NCBI RefSeq assembly: GCF_016595465.1
Contig: NZ_JAENIK010000012.1
Coordinates: forward strand, 1,054,001 to 1,118,000
Source of the DNA: Luteolibacter yonseiensis
Lineage (GTDB): Bacteria; Verrucomicrobiota; Verrucomicrobiia; Verrucomicrobiales; Akkermansiaceae
Length of the DNA stretch: 64,000 nucleotides
Reading direction: 5' to 3'
Below are positions 41,755-50,936 of this stretch, in pieces. How positions within the stretch are numbered: the stretch's first letter is position 1; the number at the start of each line of letters is the position of its first letter. The notes under the pieces were generated by a model. That model was not told the DNA's origin. It searched no databases and was given only the letters and a program-made list of their open reading frames with translations. The translations under genes were made by a program, and so were the position numbers.

Positions 41755-43158
41755 TCAGAGTTTGTAGTATTGCTGCCAATCCTGTCTTGCCGGGACACCT
41801 TTCAGCAATTCGTTGGCGAGCTTGTGATTGGTGATTTCCTTGGTGACCGGATCGAACTTCACCGTGGCGTTCACGCGTTGCGCGATGACGCCGATGGCCA
41901 TCGCCTGGCACAAGGGGCCTGCCACCGCGAAGTTCGAGCGGCATTGTTCCTCGCCTTTGGCCGCCTTGAGGAAATTCGCAGCATGGTTGGACGGACTCTT
42001 GGGAACCTTCGGCAGCTTGGACTCCATGTCCTTCCCCTGTTCGCCGAGGATCTTCAAGGTGGAGCCGTGGCTGCCGCCCTTGAAGACCAGACCTTCCCCG
42101 TAGATGACCTTGCCGGGTGGCTGCTTCTTCGTGTCGATGCTGCCGGATGTCGGTGGCGGGATGTTCGGGTCCACCACCGCGGTTCCGAAGTTTTCCGGGA
42201 GCGGAGGCAGGTTGTTCTGGCCGTCATACCAGGTGAGTTCGACGGGCGGGAGTTCCCCGCGTTTCGGGAAGCGGAAGGCCAGGGTGGAAGCCTGGGGGAA
42301 GATGAGCGGGCTGTAGCCTTCGAGCTTGGGCTCGACTTCGGTGGGCAGGCCGAGTTGGAGAAATTCGTGCGACGTATCGAAGATGTGCGCGCCCCAGTCT
42401 CCGAGAGCGCCATTTCCGAAGTCGAACCACGAACGCCAGTCGCCGTTCGTGTAGCCCTTGTTATAGGCGTGCTGTTTGGCGGTGGCGAGCCAGACATCCC
42501 AGTCGAGCGACTCGGGCACCGGTTGTTCGGGCAGATAGCCGTCCACCTTCATGCCATGCCAGCGGCGTGAATTGTTCATGAAGGCGGTGATCCTGGTGAC
42601 GTTCTTGATGATGCCGGAGTCCACCCATGTTTTGAACTGGAAATAGTTCGCATCGGAGTGGCCTTGGTTGCCCATCTGGCAGGCGACCTTGTATTTCTTC
42701 TCCGCGGCCATCATCAGTTCGAGCTGGAGGAAGCTGTGCGCCATCGGCTTCTCCACGTAAACGTGCTTGCCGAGCGACATGGCGAGCATGGCGATGGGGA
42801 AATGGGAGAAATCCGGCGTCGCGATGCTGACCGCATCGATGTCCTTGCCCATCTTGTCGAACAGCACCCGGAAATCCTGGAAGCGTGGCACCTTCGGAAA
42901 GAGCTTGAGGATCGGCTCGGTGGGCTTCGACCCCATGTCGGTGTCACAGAGCGCGACGATCTCCGCGAGACCGGTCTTGTGCAGGTCGCGCACGACGTCC
43001 GCGCCACGGTTGCCGATGCCGATGCAGGCGAGACGCACCTTGTCGCCACCCGGGGCGGCACGGAGAATGCCTGGAGCGAAGGCGAGCGCGCCAGTGGCCA
43101 GCGCCCCCTTCAGGAAGGAGCGGCGATGGAAGTCGGATTGGGAGAAAGAAGATTTCAT
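41755..43158 (-). CDS. Tat-exported Gfo/Idh/MocA-family oxidoreductase
   Basis: 467 residues. The N-terminus carries a twin-arginine signal (H-R-R-S-F-L-K-G-A, residues about 11-19) followed by a hydrophobic stretch ending A-A-P-G. The Rossmann domain has I-G-I-G-N-R-G-A-D and A-L-C-D-T-D. The family motif E-K-P (H-V-Y-V-E-K-P-M-A) is present, then the C-terminal alpha/beta domain with F-D-F-G-N-G-A-L-G-D-W-G-A-H. Such proteins oxidise or reduce sugars or sugar acids using tightly held NAD(P), and Tat-exported members are abundant in Verrucomicrobiota and Planctomycetota. It follows the DUF1080 gene with a 116-base gap, a frequent pairing suggesting shared carbohydrate metabolism (3-keto sugars). 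A strong terminator lies downstream. Confidence 0.9.
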   Translation of the reverse strand: MKSSFSQSDFHRRSFLKGALATGALAFAPGILRAAPGGDKVRLACIGIGNRGADVVRDLHKTGLAEIVALCDTDMGSKPTEPILKLFPKVPRFQDFRVLFDKMGKDIDAVSIATPDFSHFPIAMLAMSLGKHVYVEKPMAHSFLQLELMMAAEKKYKVACQMGNQGHSDANYFQFKTWVDSGIIKNVTRITAFMNNSRRWHGMKVDGYLPEQPVPESLDWDVWLATAKQHAYNKGYTNGDWRSWFDFGNGALGDWGAHIFDTSHEFLQLGLPTEVEPKLEGYSPLIFPQASTLAFRFPKRGELPPVELTWYDGQNNLPPLPENFGTAVVDPNIPPPTSGSIDTKKQPPGKVIYGEGLVFKGGSHGSTLKILGEQGKDMESKLPKVPKSPSNHAANFLKAAKGEEQCRSNFAVAGPLCQAMAIGVIAQRVNATVKFDPVTKEITNHKLANELLKGVPARQDWQQYYKL

Positions 43159-43198
43159 TCAGAGTTTTTTAGGGCGTTTCGATTTGGGTTTTTGAAAA

Positions 43199-43220
43199 CC
43201 GGAGACACGGAACACTCCGG
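43199..43220 (-). terminator. Possible terminator/attenuator after the DUF1080 gene
   Basis: Arms CCGGAG (43199-43204) and CTCCGG (43215-43220) form a 6-bp stem. Leftward it is followed by TTTTCAAAAA. It sits 54 bases beyond the stop of the DUF1080 gene and before the oxidoreductase start, so it may lower read-through between the two. Confidence 0.4.
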
Positions 43221-43274
43221 ATGACGGCTGCTTTTCCAATCCATCTTCCGGGTGTTCCGCAGTGGTTTCCCGGG

Positions 43275-44039
43275 TTACTTTTTCGCCACCAGGATCTTGA
43301 TGTTGCGGTAGGAAACCTGGTTCCCGTGGTCCTGGATGAGGATGTGTCCGTCAGCCCACTCGCCGAATTCAGGGATGTCCTTGTATTTGCTGCCGGCGAC
43401 GTGCTTGCGGTAGTCCGCGGAGGAACGCTCATATTCCACGACCTTGTCGCCGTTGAGCCAGTGTTCCACATGATTGCCCTTCACCACGATGCGGGCGGTG
43501 TTCCACTCGCCGATGGGGTTCACCTTCTTGTTCTTGTCGGCGGTGATCAGGTCATAGAGGGAGCCGATGGTACGGTTGCCGTTCTTGCCCAGCTTCGCAT
43601 CCGGGTGACGGACATCATCGAGGATCTGGAACTCGAGACCGATGGCGGAGCCGACAGCGGCCGGCTTGCCGGTCACCTTGTCGATGGGCTTCAGGTTCGG
43701 CTGGACGAAGTATTTGATGCCGCTGTTCGCCCCTTCGGTGATCTTGAAATCCACGGACAGTTCGAAGTCCGAGAATCGGTCCTTGGAAATGATGTCGCCG
43801 CCACCGGTGGACTCGCCGCCGTCGCTGGCCCGCACGCTGAGGACACCGTCCTTGATGCCCCAGCCTTTTTTCGGGAACGACTCCGACTTGGCGGAGCGCC
43901 AGCCGTCGGAGGATTTTCCATCCCATAGCAACCGCCAGCCGGCGGATTTCTCGGCCGGAGTGAGGGTGTTCGGATCCGCGGCGATGGCGGGGAGCAAACT
44001 GCAAAGGAACGCGACGTTGAGGAACAATGAGGTTTTCAT
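43275..44039 (-). CDS. Secreted DUF1080 (3-keto-disaccharide hydrolase-like) protein
   Basis: 254 residues with a signal peptide (M-K-T-S-L-F-L-N-V-A-F-L-C-S-L-L-P-A-I-A-A). The DUF1080 beta-jelly-roll is recognisable from W-R-L-L-W-D-G-K-S-S-D-G-W-R, then D-G-V-L-S-V, D-I-I-S-K-D-R-F-S-D-F-E-L-S-V-D-F-K-I, N-S-G-I-K-Y-F, L-E-F-Q-I-L-D-D, and the C-terminal I-L-I-Q-D-H-G-N-Q-V-S-Y-R-N-I-K-I. Members hydrolyse 3-keto-glycosides in the periplasm, and the adjacent Gfo/Idh/MocA enzyme may supply or use the 3-keto sugar. Single domain of the usual length for the family. Confidence 0.88.
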   Translation of the reverse strand: MKTSLFLNVAFLCSLLPAIAADPNTLTPAEKSAGWRLLWDGKSSDGWRSAKSESFPKKGWGIKDGVLSVRASDGGESTGGGDIISKDRFSDFELSVDFKITEGANSGIKYFVQPNLKPIDKVTGKPAAVGSAIGLEFQILDDVRHPDAKLGKNGNRTIGSLYDLITADKNKKVNPIGEWNTARIVVKGNHVEHWLNGDKVVEYERSSADYRKHVAGSKYKDIPEFGEWADGHILIQDHGNQVSYRNIKILVAKK

Positions 44040-44214
44040 GTGACGGATTTGTTTACTGGAAAAAATGGCCGGTATTGGTCAAAAAATTAGTATGAATTGG
44101 ATCATCGTCCGGATTCCATAACATCGGCACGCCGCTTCATGAGAAGCGCTCCGGAGCCGGAATTCCGGTCGTTTGTCAGGTGATGTCGTATCTCCGGGGG
44201 GAGTTGGAGAAGAA

Positions 44215-44245
44215 GGGCGGCCGGATGTTTGCTTTCCAGCCGCCC
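44215..44245 (-). terminator. Possible terminator after the beta-strand-repeat protein gene
   Basis: Arms GGGCGGC (44215-44221) and GCCGCCC (44239-44245) with a 17-base loop lie 17 bases beyond the stop. Leftward the next bases are TTCTTCTCC, a weak T-tract. The rest of the 222-base gap towards 44040 shows only a CCGGAATTCCGG palindrome near 44157 and AT-rich DNA before the DUF1080 gene that probably holds its promoter. Confidence 0.4.
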
Positions 44246-44261
44246 CGGATGTTTCCACGTG

Positions 44262-47200
44262 TTATTTCGAAGCTTTCACACGAGCGAACAGTTTGCCGCC
44301 GGATGTGGTGCTTCTTGGAATGGTGACCACCACGGTATCGAGATCCGCATTGGGCGAGTTCTCGGTGATGTCCACCGCAGGAAGCGAATCCACCGCACCA
44401 ATGGTGGCGAAGTCGTTCCAGGTCACGAGATTGTCGGACCACTGGACCTTGAGGGTCACGTCGGACTCCGAAATATCGCTGCGCCGGAATGTGAGCACCA
44501 GTGCGGTGGCGTTGAGCGCTTGGGTTGGCAGGATGGAGGTGTTTGCCGCCCCCGTTCCGACAGGCACGCCGCCGAGCACGTATTCGAGGAGGTTGCTGAT
44601 GCCATCTCCGTCCGGATCCTGGTTCGGCCCGTCGTTGACTCCGACGGTGAACGGATAGTTCGAAGCCCAGGTGGTGTAGCCCTGAGGCCCGGCGCCCACA
44701 CGGATGCTGCCTGTGCCTGTGATGAATCCCGCGGTGTTGTTGGCGTCGTAAACGCCCTCCGGCTTCAATTCTCCATTGATGGTCAGGGAGCCGACACGGT
44801 CGATACCCGTGAAGTTCAGGTTGAGCTTGGCACCGCTGGCGATGACGACGGCAGCCGTATCGCTGAGGGCGGCCTGTCCGAGGGACAGGGTGCCTTCGTT
44901 GACCGTGGTGGCACCGCTGTAGGTCTGGGCACCGTTGAGCGTCCATGTTCCCGCACCGGTCTTGGTGACGGGGAGAGCTCCGGTGGAACCGTTCGCGATG
45001 ACCGCGTTGATGATACCGTTGCCGGGGCCGGCGAGGGTGAGTGCGCGACCGGTCGCATTGGCCGTCACCAACGGAGAGTTCAACGTGAGTGTGCCCGCGT
45101 CTGAAAAGAGGGTGGTATTGCCGTTTCCAGTCCTCATCGTCACCTGGGTGGTGACCGTGATCGTATTGTTGCCCGATACGTTGCGGAGCGCACCGGTCAG
45201 GTTGCCCACACCGGCTCCCGAGATCTGGAGGTTCGCCACCACAGGTGAGATATTGCCGCTCAGCTGAAGCTCCGGAATCCGGTTGCCCCCCGCATCACCG
45301 GCGATGATGAGAGTCTTGCCAGCGGCGCCCAAGGCGTTGCTGTGGGTGAGGGACAGCACTCCGTCATCGACGGTCACGTTTCCGGTGAAGGTGTTGTTGC
45401 CCGATACCGTCCAGGTGCTGTCATTGGCTTTCGTCAGCGAAACCACGTTGAGACCGTCGCTGATGACGCCCGAAGCCTGGTTGCCCACACTGGTTCCGCC
45501 GAGGGACAGCGTTTTTGCGAAATTTCCGATACCGATCGAAACCGGCCCGAGCGTGATGTTCGCGGTAGTCGGATTGAAGGTCGTCGTTCCAACGGCTCCC
45601 GCGGAGAGGCTGAGGCTGCCGATGGTCACCCGGGGATCTCCACCGGTGACGCTCGGGCTGGCCACGACATTGAGGGTCGCGCTGGAAAGGGTGAAGTTTC
45701 CAAGCGTGTGATTGATGCCGGGGCCGGGTGTTCCCACACCGGACTGGATCGTGCCTTGCGTGCCGGCCGCCATGTCGAGGCCATAAGCCGCGACACTGGT
45801 GTTGGTGGCCAGTTCAAGGATGCCAGGAGCGGAGGCTCCGGTGGTGAATTTCACAAAGCCCTCGGTGCCGCCGAGACCGTTGGTGGATTTCAGAACCACC
45901 GTTCCCGCGCTGATCGTCTTGATTCCCGCGAAGTCGCTGTTCCCGCTCAGGACCAGCGTGCCGGCTCCCAGCTTGGTGAAAGCACCCGGACCCGTGGCGT
46001 TGCCGCTCAGGGCAAGGGCTGTTGTGGCATTCACGACCTCGATCGTTCCCGCTCCTTGCAGGGTGAAGCCGCGGTTAGAGGAAGCGTTTTCGCCGGTGTA
46101 AACCAGACGTCCGTTGTTGAAGGCCAGGTTTGCCGCGTCCGCCGATGCCTTGCCCAGGGTTCCGGCCTCGCCGGCATTGTTGATGGTGTTGATTTGAAAG
46201 GTGCCCGCATACCCGGTGGTGAAGCCGGGTTTCTCGGCACCGATGGTCAGGCTGCCATTCCAATCACTCGTGGTATTGGCAAAAACGACTCTGCCGGAAT
46301 CATAGTTGATGAAAACATTACCCGTTCCGGTGATCGGTCCTCCGATGGTCAGCGACTTGATCCAGCCTGCGGTGAAATAGGCTTCGTCGGTGATGGTGAT
46401 TCCACGATTGATATCGGTGGAGGTGTCCGAGTCCTGGTTCTTGAGACCGCCGGAGATCAGGCGGATGGCGTTCGGGACCACTTCGTTGGCATAACCACCG
46501 AGTGTGAAATCACTGGTTGTGCGGACCACGCCGCCATCCCTGATCGTGAGCCCTCCTTCGGATGAGTTGGAACCCGCCAGAATGGGACTTCCACCGATGA
46601 CGGAGACTCCACCCAGGCCGGAGATCGAGTTGACGATGGTGGGAGTGCCCGTCCGCTTGATGGCGAAGGTGGCTCCACCCGACACGTCGATGAACGCGCC
46701 GCCCAGGGAACCATCCGCCCCGCCATCGCCAAACTGCAGGGTTCCTGCGGCGACCGCAACAGAGCCGGTGAAGCCTGTGCTGTTCGCTGTGAAAGCGACA
46801 GTGCCCGGACCGTTGTTGCGGATATTTCCATTACCGGTGATGATGTTGCCAACCACAGCGGTCCCCGCCCGGGAGAACGCGAGAGTTGGAGAAAGGAACA
46901 ATTCGGAATTCACCGCGACAGGACCGGTTCCCAGGCTGCCGACAAGGCCGCCACTGCCAACCTGCAGGATGCCTTCCAAGATATTGGTCGTGCCCGTGTA
47001 GGTATTGTCCGTGGCGAGGATGGTGGTTCCTGTCCCGCTTTTCGTGAGGTTGGTGATCCCGCCGATGCCTCCGGTGCCGGACACCGTATACGTCGGCCTT
47101 GTTTCCCCGTGGTTGAACTGGACATCCGTTGGCACGACGACGCTGTTGAGAACCACCGAGGCGTTGGCTCCGGTGTCGTTGAAAGTCACGGAGTCGAGCG

Positions 47201-49232
47201 GATAGAATTTCTGGGCACCCGCGTTGAAGTTCGAGGTGTTGTTGTTATCCCAGATTCCACCCGTCGCACCGGACCAGACGAGGCCGAGAGGCACGGCGGT
47301 GGAGGTGAGGGTGATCGCGCTGTTGCTGCCGGTTCCGTAGCTGATGACCGGATTCACCCGGCTGCCCTGAAGCTGCGGCGGGATGTTGATCGTGGGAGTG
47401 CCGACGAGATTTCCACCATAGCGGACAAGCTCGATGACTCCGGGGGTGACATTTCCTACAGCCGAAGCGATTTCGATGGAACCGCCTGTCAGGGTGAAAT
47501 CACCCGTAGTGACGATCTTCGCGGGAGTGTCACCGCTGACGTCCATTTGCAGCGAACCTGCCGAGAGGCTGATGTTTCCCGCATTCGTCTGGCCCGCGAT
47601 CCGGACGGGCCCTTCGGTGAAGGAGAAGTTGGCGGTGGATCCGCCATAGGAGAGAAGCAGCGAGCCGGCGCCCGACTTCACAAACGTGCCGTTCTGCACG
47701 CTGGCCTTGATCTCCAAGGTACCGTCGTTCACCGCGAACGCACGGGAGCCTCCTTGCAGATCAAGAAGTCTCGGGCCATTCCCATTGAGGATGGTGAAGG
47801 CGCTGTTCCCCGTGGACACGACATCACCCGAAAGGTTGAACTGGTTTGCGGCGGTGTAGCCCGTTGGGGACACGGCGTCCCCGAACTGGACGATTCCATT
47901 GGTCAGAACGAGCCCACCCGCTCCCACATTGGCAGTCGAAGATGTGGTGGCCGAATTGCCGACAAACTGGAGGATGCTGTTGTTTGAAACGGACAGGCTT
48001 TGGGTCGTGAACGTCTGGCCGGAGTTGATCTGGTGGCGGCCGGAAGTGAGAGCGGTGACTCCGGTCACATTGAATCCCGAAAGACTGGAAACGGCCGCCG
48101 AACCGATGCTCAGCGAGGAGAGGGTCTGGGTCCGGTCCGCGGTGAAAGTGATTCCTCCGCCCGTCACCACGATGCTCGAGGTATTCGCGATCTGGTTCGA
48201 CTGGTTGATGCGGAGAACTCCGCCCGTGAGAACGACATTGCCGGGAACGGCGACCACCCCGGTCTTGTCAAGACTCAGCTCTCCGGCCGCGACGGTGACC
48301 TGCCCGCCGAGCGTGTTGGCGGTGGTTCCGGCAAGGATGAGCTGGCTGGCACCGTTCTTCGTGATGCTGCCGGAACCGGACATGACGCCCGTGAACCGGT
48401 AGTTCACGGTTCCGACGTTGTTGGCGTTGGTATTGTTGGAAATGGTATGGATACCGTTCCACTCCATGTTGGCCGGAACATCGAAGGTGCCGGTCGTGCC
48501 ATTGGATCCGCTGCCGGTGACGAGATTGGACGTGTTATTGAACTGGAGGAACCTTGCGATGTTGAAAGTCCCCGAATTCTTCGAAAAAATCAGGCTGGAG
48601 GAATTGTTCACCGCGATCTTGCCCGCACCTCCGACGGTGAGCAGCATGGAGCCGCCGCCGTTGAGCTTGACGGAACCCTCGTTGATGTTGATGTCACCCG
48701 CGCCACTGATGGTGGTGGCCCCGAAGGTGAGCTGGCCCGGGCCGGATTTGCTGAGGTTCGCATTCAAGGCGAACGTCCCGAGGTTCCCGGCAGAAACCTC
48801 GTTGACAGCCACACCGGAGTCAACCGAGTGCGAACCCACCAAACCGTTGACCTGCCAAGCCTGGTCCGAAGGAATCACATAGTTCCCCCTCAGACGCAGT
48901 CCGATCGCCGTGAAGGAACCGTTCGCGGTGAGCCCGCCGCCGATGGTCAAGGTGTTGGCGGTGTTGGTTTGGACGACGAGCGCGTTCGTCCGCGTGCCGG
49001 TCGCACCGAAGGTGAAACTGCCAATGGTATGAGACCCATCGTCCAGAGTGAGCGTTCCGTTGGTGGTGGCATCGGCGATGGTGACATTCGCGCCGCTTGC
49101 GGGGAGACCGGGAGTCCAGTTCGTGGCGGTGGACCAGTTCGTGGTCGCGCCGGTCCAGGTGGACTGGGCCATGAGTGGAGTGCTCATGGAAACGAAAATA
49201 CTCAGAATGCTCAGGCTTCGAAAGGGTTTCAT
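44262..49232 (-). CDS. Giant secreted protein of autotransporter-associated beta-strand repeats
   Basis: 1656 residues with a signal peptide (M-K-P-F-R-S-L-S-I-L-S-I-F-V ... L-M-A-Q). Almost the whole length consists of glycine/threonine/asparagine-rich beta-helix-like repeats of the PATR type (G-A-G-T-L-V-L-S-G-N-S-D-F-A-G and G-A-G-T-W-T-L-N-G-A-Q-T-Y-S-G). No autotransporter beta-barrel follows. The C-terminus is a roughly 120-residue module with a calcium-binding-like D-P-D-G-D-G-I-S-N-L-L-E-Y motif and a small beta domain, seen in many verrucomicrobial secreted proteins. No PEP-CTERM tail is present. It is therefore a large surface or matrix protein whose export and anchoring route is unclear. 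The start at 49232 is chosen for its signal peptide. It is divergent from the sigma-factor operon. Confidence 0.87.
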   Translation of the reverse strand: MKPFRSLSILSIFVSMSTPLMAQSTWTGATTNWSTATNWTPGLPASGANVTIADATTNGTLTLDDGSHTIGSFTFGATGTRTNALVVQTNTANTLTIGGGLTANGSFTAIGLRLRGNYVIPSDQAWQVNGLVGSHSVDSGVAVNEVSAGNLGTFALNANLSKSGPGQLTFGATTISGAGDININEGSVKLNGGGSMLLTVGGAGKIAVNNSSSLIFSKNSGTFNIARFLQFNNTSNLVTGSGSNGTTGTFDVPANMEWNGIHTISNNTNANNVGTVNYRFTGVMSGSGSITKNGASQLILAGTTANTLGGQVTVAAGELSLDKTGVVAVPGNVVLTGGVLRINQSNQIANTSSIVVTGGGITFTADRTQTLSSLSIGSAAVSSLSGFNVTGVTALTSGRHQINSGQTFTTQSLSVSNNSILQFVGNSATTSSTANVGAGGLVLTNGIVQFGDAVSPTGYTAANQFNLSGDVVSTGNSAFTILNGNGPRLLDLQGGSRAFAVNDGTLEIKASVQNGTFVKSGAGSLLLSYGGSTANFSFTEGPVRIAGQTNAGNISLSAGSLQMDVSGDTPAKIVTTGDFTLTGGSIEIASAVGNVTPGVIELVRYGGNLVGTPTINIPPQLQGSRVNPVISYGTGSNSAITLTSTAVPLGLVWSGATGGIWDNNNTSNFNAGAQKFYPLDSVTFNDTGANASVVLNSVVVPTDVQFNHGETRPTYTVSGTGGIGGITNLTKSGTGTTILATDNTYTGTTNILEGILQVGSGGLVGSLGTGPVAVNSELFLSPTLAFSRAGTAVVGNIITGNGNIRNNGPGTVAFTANSTGFTGSVAVAAGTLQFGDGGADGSLGGAFIDVSGGATFAIKRTGTPTIVNSISGLGGVSVIGGSPILAGSNSSEGGLTIRDGGVVRTTSDFTLGGYANEVVPNAIRLISGGLKNQDSDTSTDINRGITITDEAYFTAGWIKSLTIGGPITGTGNVFINYDSGRVVFANTTSDWNGSLTIGAEKPGFTTGYAGTFQINTINNAGEAGTLGKASADAANLAFNNGRLVYTGENASSNRGFTLQGAGTIEVVNATTALALSGNATGPGAFTKLGAGTLVLSGNSDFAGIKTISAGTVVLKSTNGLGGTEGFVKFTTGASAPGILELATNTSVAAYGLDMAAGTQGTIQSGVGTPGPGINHTLGNFTLSSATLNVVASPSVTGGDPRVTIGSLSLSAGAVGTTTFNPTTANITLGPVSIGIGNFAKTLSLGGTSVGNQASGVISDGLNVVSLTKANDSTWTVSGNNTFTGNVTVDDGVLSLTHSNALGAAGKTLIIAGDAGGNRIPELQLSGNISPVVANLQISGAGVGNLTGALRNVSGNNTITVTTQVTMRTGNGNTTLFSDAGTLTLNSPLVTANATGRALTLAGPGNGIINAVIANGSTGALPVTKTGAGTWTLNGAQTYSGATTVNEGTLSLGQAALSDTAAVVIASGAKLNLNFTGIDRVGSLTINGELKPEGVYDANNTAGFITGTGSIRVGAGPQGYTTWASNYPFTVGVNDGPNQDPDGDGISNLLEYVLGGVPVGTGAANTSILPTQALNATALVLTFRRSDISESDVTLKVQWSDNLVTWNDFATIGAVDSLPAVDITENSPNADLDTVVVTIPRSTTSGGKLFARVKASK

Positions 49233-49410
49233 AGACAGTATGTAAGGGTTGGAAGGATTTGGAGCGGACCGGGTTGGAATCATCGCCTCCGTAAAAGGAC
49301 AAACGGGATACTCCCCCCGATACCGACACGATTGTTCTGAAAAGTTAGCTTTCAGCAGCCCCTCATCCGAGCCACCGAGTCCCCCGGGCGGAAATGGCTT
49401 ACGAAATTTT

Positions 49411-49437
49411 TGTAACCTTTCGCGGGCCCCGGGCGTA
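49411..49437 (+). promoter_or_regulatory. Candidate ECF-sigma promoter
   Basis: TGTAAC at 49411-49416 and CGTA at 49434-49437 are separated by 17 bases, the layout of ECF sigma promoters with an AAC -35 core and a CGT -10 core. It lies 26 bases upstream of the first gene of the operon that itself encodes an ECF sigma factor, so autoregulation is likely. This is a sequence match only. Confidence 0.5.
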
Positions 49438-49462
49438 CTTCCGGATGAAAGCACCAATATCC

Positions 49463-50359
49463 ATGAAACTACCTGTCCTCAGCTTGTTTTTCGCATTCCT
49501 CACCCCTCTGACCGCAGGCCAGTGGCAGCCTTCGCAAATATCATCCGGAGCGAAGTGGATGGTCCACGCGGACATCGACGCCATGCGTGAAAGCCGCACG
49601 GGCCAAGCGGTTTTCTCATTGATCGAGGCCAACCACGAGGAACGTTTTCCATCGCTCACGGCCTTCTTCACCCTGCAACCGTTGGATGAGATCCACGGCA
49701 TCACCCTCTATGGAGATGGCACGCCTGAGAATTCCGCCGCACTGATCGATGGAAAATTCGACCGGCAGGGTCTTGAATCCCTGCTGCGGTTCGCGGACAC
49801 AGCCGCCCAACTCACCCACGCCGGAACCGTCGTCCATTCCTGGCTGGACGATGGAGTGAGGCAGTATGCGGCATTTGCCAATGAAAACCTGCTGGTTTTC
49901 AGCAGGCAGGAAGAGGGTTTGAAACGGGCGCTCGACACACTGAAAACGCCTCCCCCCGCCGCCGAGGACAGTTTCACAGCCAACGAAAGTGGCAAGCCTC
50001 TGCTCGTCGCCAGGGCAAGGATCTCGGAAATAGGGCTGCCATCCGATCTGGCCAAGCTCGTCCGCATGGCGAAAACCCTGCAACTTGCCGCACTCGAATC
50101 CGACGGACGCTTTGTCCTGCGGGCCAGCGCGGAAACCGAAAGCAACAGCGATGCGGACCGCCTGCGCAGGATGATCGATGGCATCATCGCCTTCGCCCAG
50201 ATCCCGGACGCGAAGCTGGAAGGCCTGGATCTGCGCGCCGAGCTTGACTCCGTCACGCGCGCGCCCGTATTCACCGCCGCGCTCAGCCTGCCCGTCGACG
50301 AGTGGATTCCCCTGATGGAAAAAGCCGTGGAGGAAGGAAAGAAGCTTGAGAGCCGCTGA
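49463..50359 (+). CDS. Secreted protein of unknown function, first gene of a sigma-factor operon
   Basis: 298 residues with a signal peptide (M-K-L-P-V-L-S-L-F-F-A-F-L-T-P-L-T-A-G). The rest is a soluble alpha/beta protein with no recognised domain. Visible are W-M-V-H-A-D-I-D-A-M-R and an acidic-basic helical C-terminus, similar in flavour to verrucomicrobial periplasmic proteins of about 300 residues found beside ECF sigma factors. An upstream ATG at 49445 would add six residues; the chosen start has the better signal peptide. The sigma factor gene begins seven bases after the stop. It might sense or titrate an envelope signal, but this is conjecture. Confidence 0.7.
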   Translation: MKLPVLSLFFAFLTPLTAGQWQPSQISSGAKWMVHADIDAMRESRTGQAVFSLIEANHEERFPSLTAFFTLQPLDEIHGITLYGDGTPENSAALIDGKFDRQGLESLLRFADTAAQLTHAGTVVHSWLDDGVRQYAAFANENLLVFSRQEEGLKRALDTLKTPPPAAEDSFTANESGKPLLVARARISEIGLPSDLAKLVRMAKTLQLAALESDGRFVLRASAETESNSDADRLRRMIDGIIAFAQIPDAKLEGLDLRAELDSVTRAPVFTAALSLPVDEWIPLMEKAVEEGKKLESR

Positions 50360-50366
50360 AGCGCGC

Positions 50367-50915
50367 ATGCCTGTGAACAGGGATTTTTCCAGCTCTCCGA
50401 CTCCGTTTCCAGATGACGCCGTTCTCGTGGAACAGGCTCGCCGCGGATCCGCGGCGGCGTTCGGCAAGCTGGTCCACCGTTACAATGGGAACGTCTTCGG
50501 ATTTCTCCTCACGCTCGCACGCCACCGGCAGGATGCCGAGGATCTCACCCAGGAGACCTTCCTGCTGGCATGGAAAAAATTCGACAGGTTCGATCCCGCG
50601 CAGCCCTTGCTGCCATGGCTGCTGACACTCGCCCGCAGGCAATCCATCAGCGCGTTGAGAAAAGTCCGTCCACTCCCCGCCATCCTCCCCTTTCCCGCCG
50701 AGCCGGAGCCATCGGTGTCCGCACCATGGCTGTGGGAGATGGCGAGACTCAAACTCAAGCCGGATGCCTACAGCGCCGTATGGCTTCACTATGGCGAGGA
50801 GCTGCCGGTCCGGGATGTGGCGACGATCCTGGGCAAACGGGAGATCGCGGTGAAAGTCCTGCTCCACCGTGCCCGGAAAACCCTCGCTGAAACCCTCCGT
50901 AAAAAGACCGCCTGA
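50367..50915 (+). CDS. RNA polymerase sigma factor, ECF subfamily
   Basis: 182 residues. Region 2 is clear: F-G-K-L-V-H-R-Y-N-G-N-V-F-G-F-L, then D-A-E-D-L-T-Q-E-T-F-L-L-A-W-K-K, the core-binding and -10 recognition motif of ECF sigmas. Region 4 has L-P-V-R-D-V-A-T-I-L-G-K-R-E-I-A-V-K-V-L-L-H-R-A-R, the helix-turn-helix for the -35 element. The region between is short, as usual for the group. An in-frame TTG at 50346 would extend it by seven residues into the previous gene; ATG at 50367 is preferred. The likely anti-sigma protein is encoded 21 bases downstream. Confidence 0.93.
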   Translation: MPVNRDFSSSPTPFPDDAVLVEQARRGSAAAFGKLVHRYNGNVFGFLLTLARHRQDAEDLTQETFLLAWKKFDRFDPAQPLLPWLLTLARRQSISALRKVRPLPAILPFPAEPEPSVSAPWLWEMARLKLKPDAYSAVWLHYGEELPVRDVATILGKREIAVKVLLHRARKTLAETLRKKTA

Positions 50916-50936
50916 CCACCCCACTTCGTTATCACC

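Noticed and set aside
44262..49232. Repetitive DNA that could suggest a tandem-repeat locus or CRISPR array
   Set aside because: The periodicity is that of degenerate protein repeats inside one open frame; no identical repeats with regular spacers were seen.
45342..49340. Long plus-strand open frames inside the beta-strand-repeat gene
   Set aside because: They mirror the repetitive G/T/N-rich coding of the minus-strand gene and have no family features.
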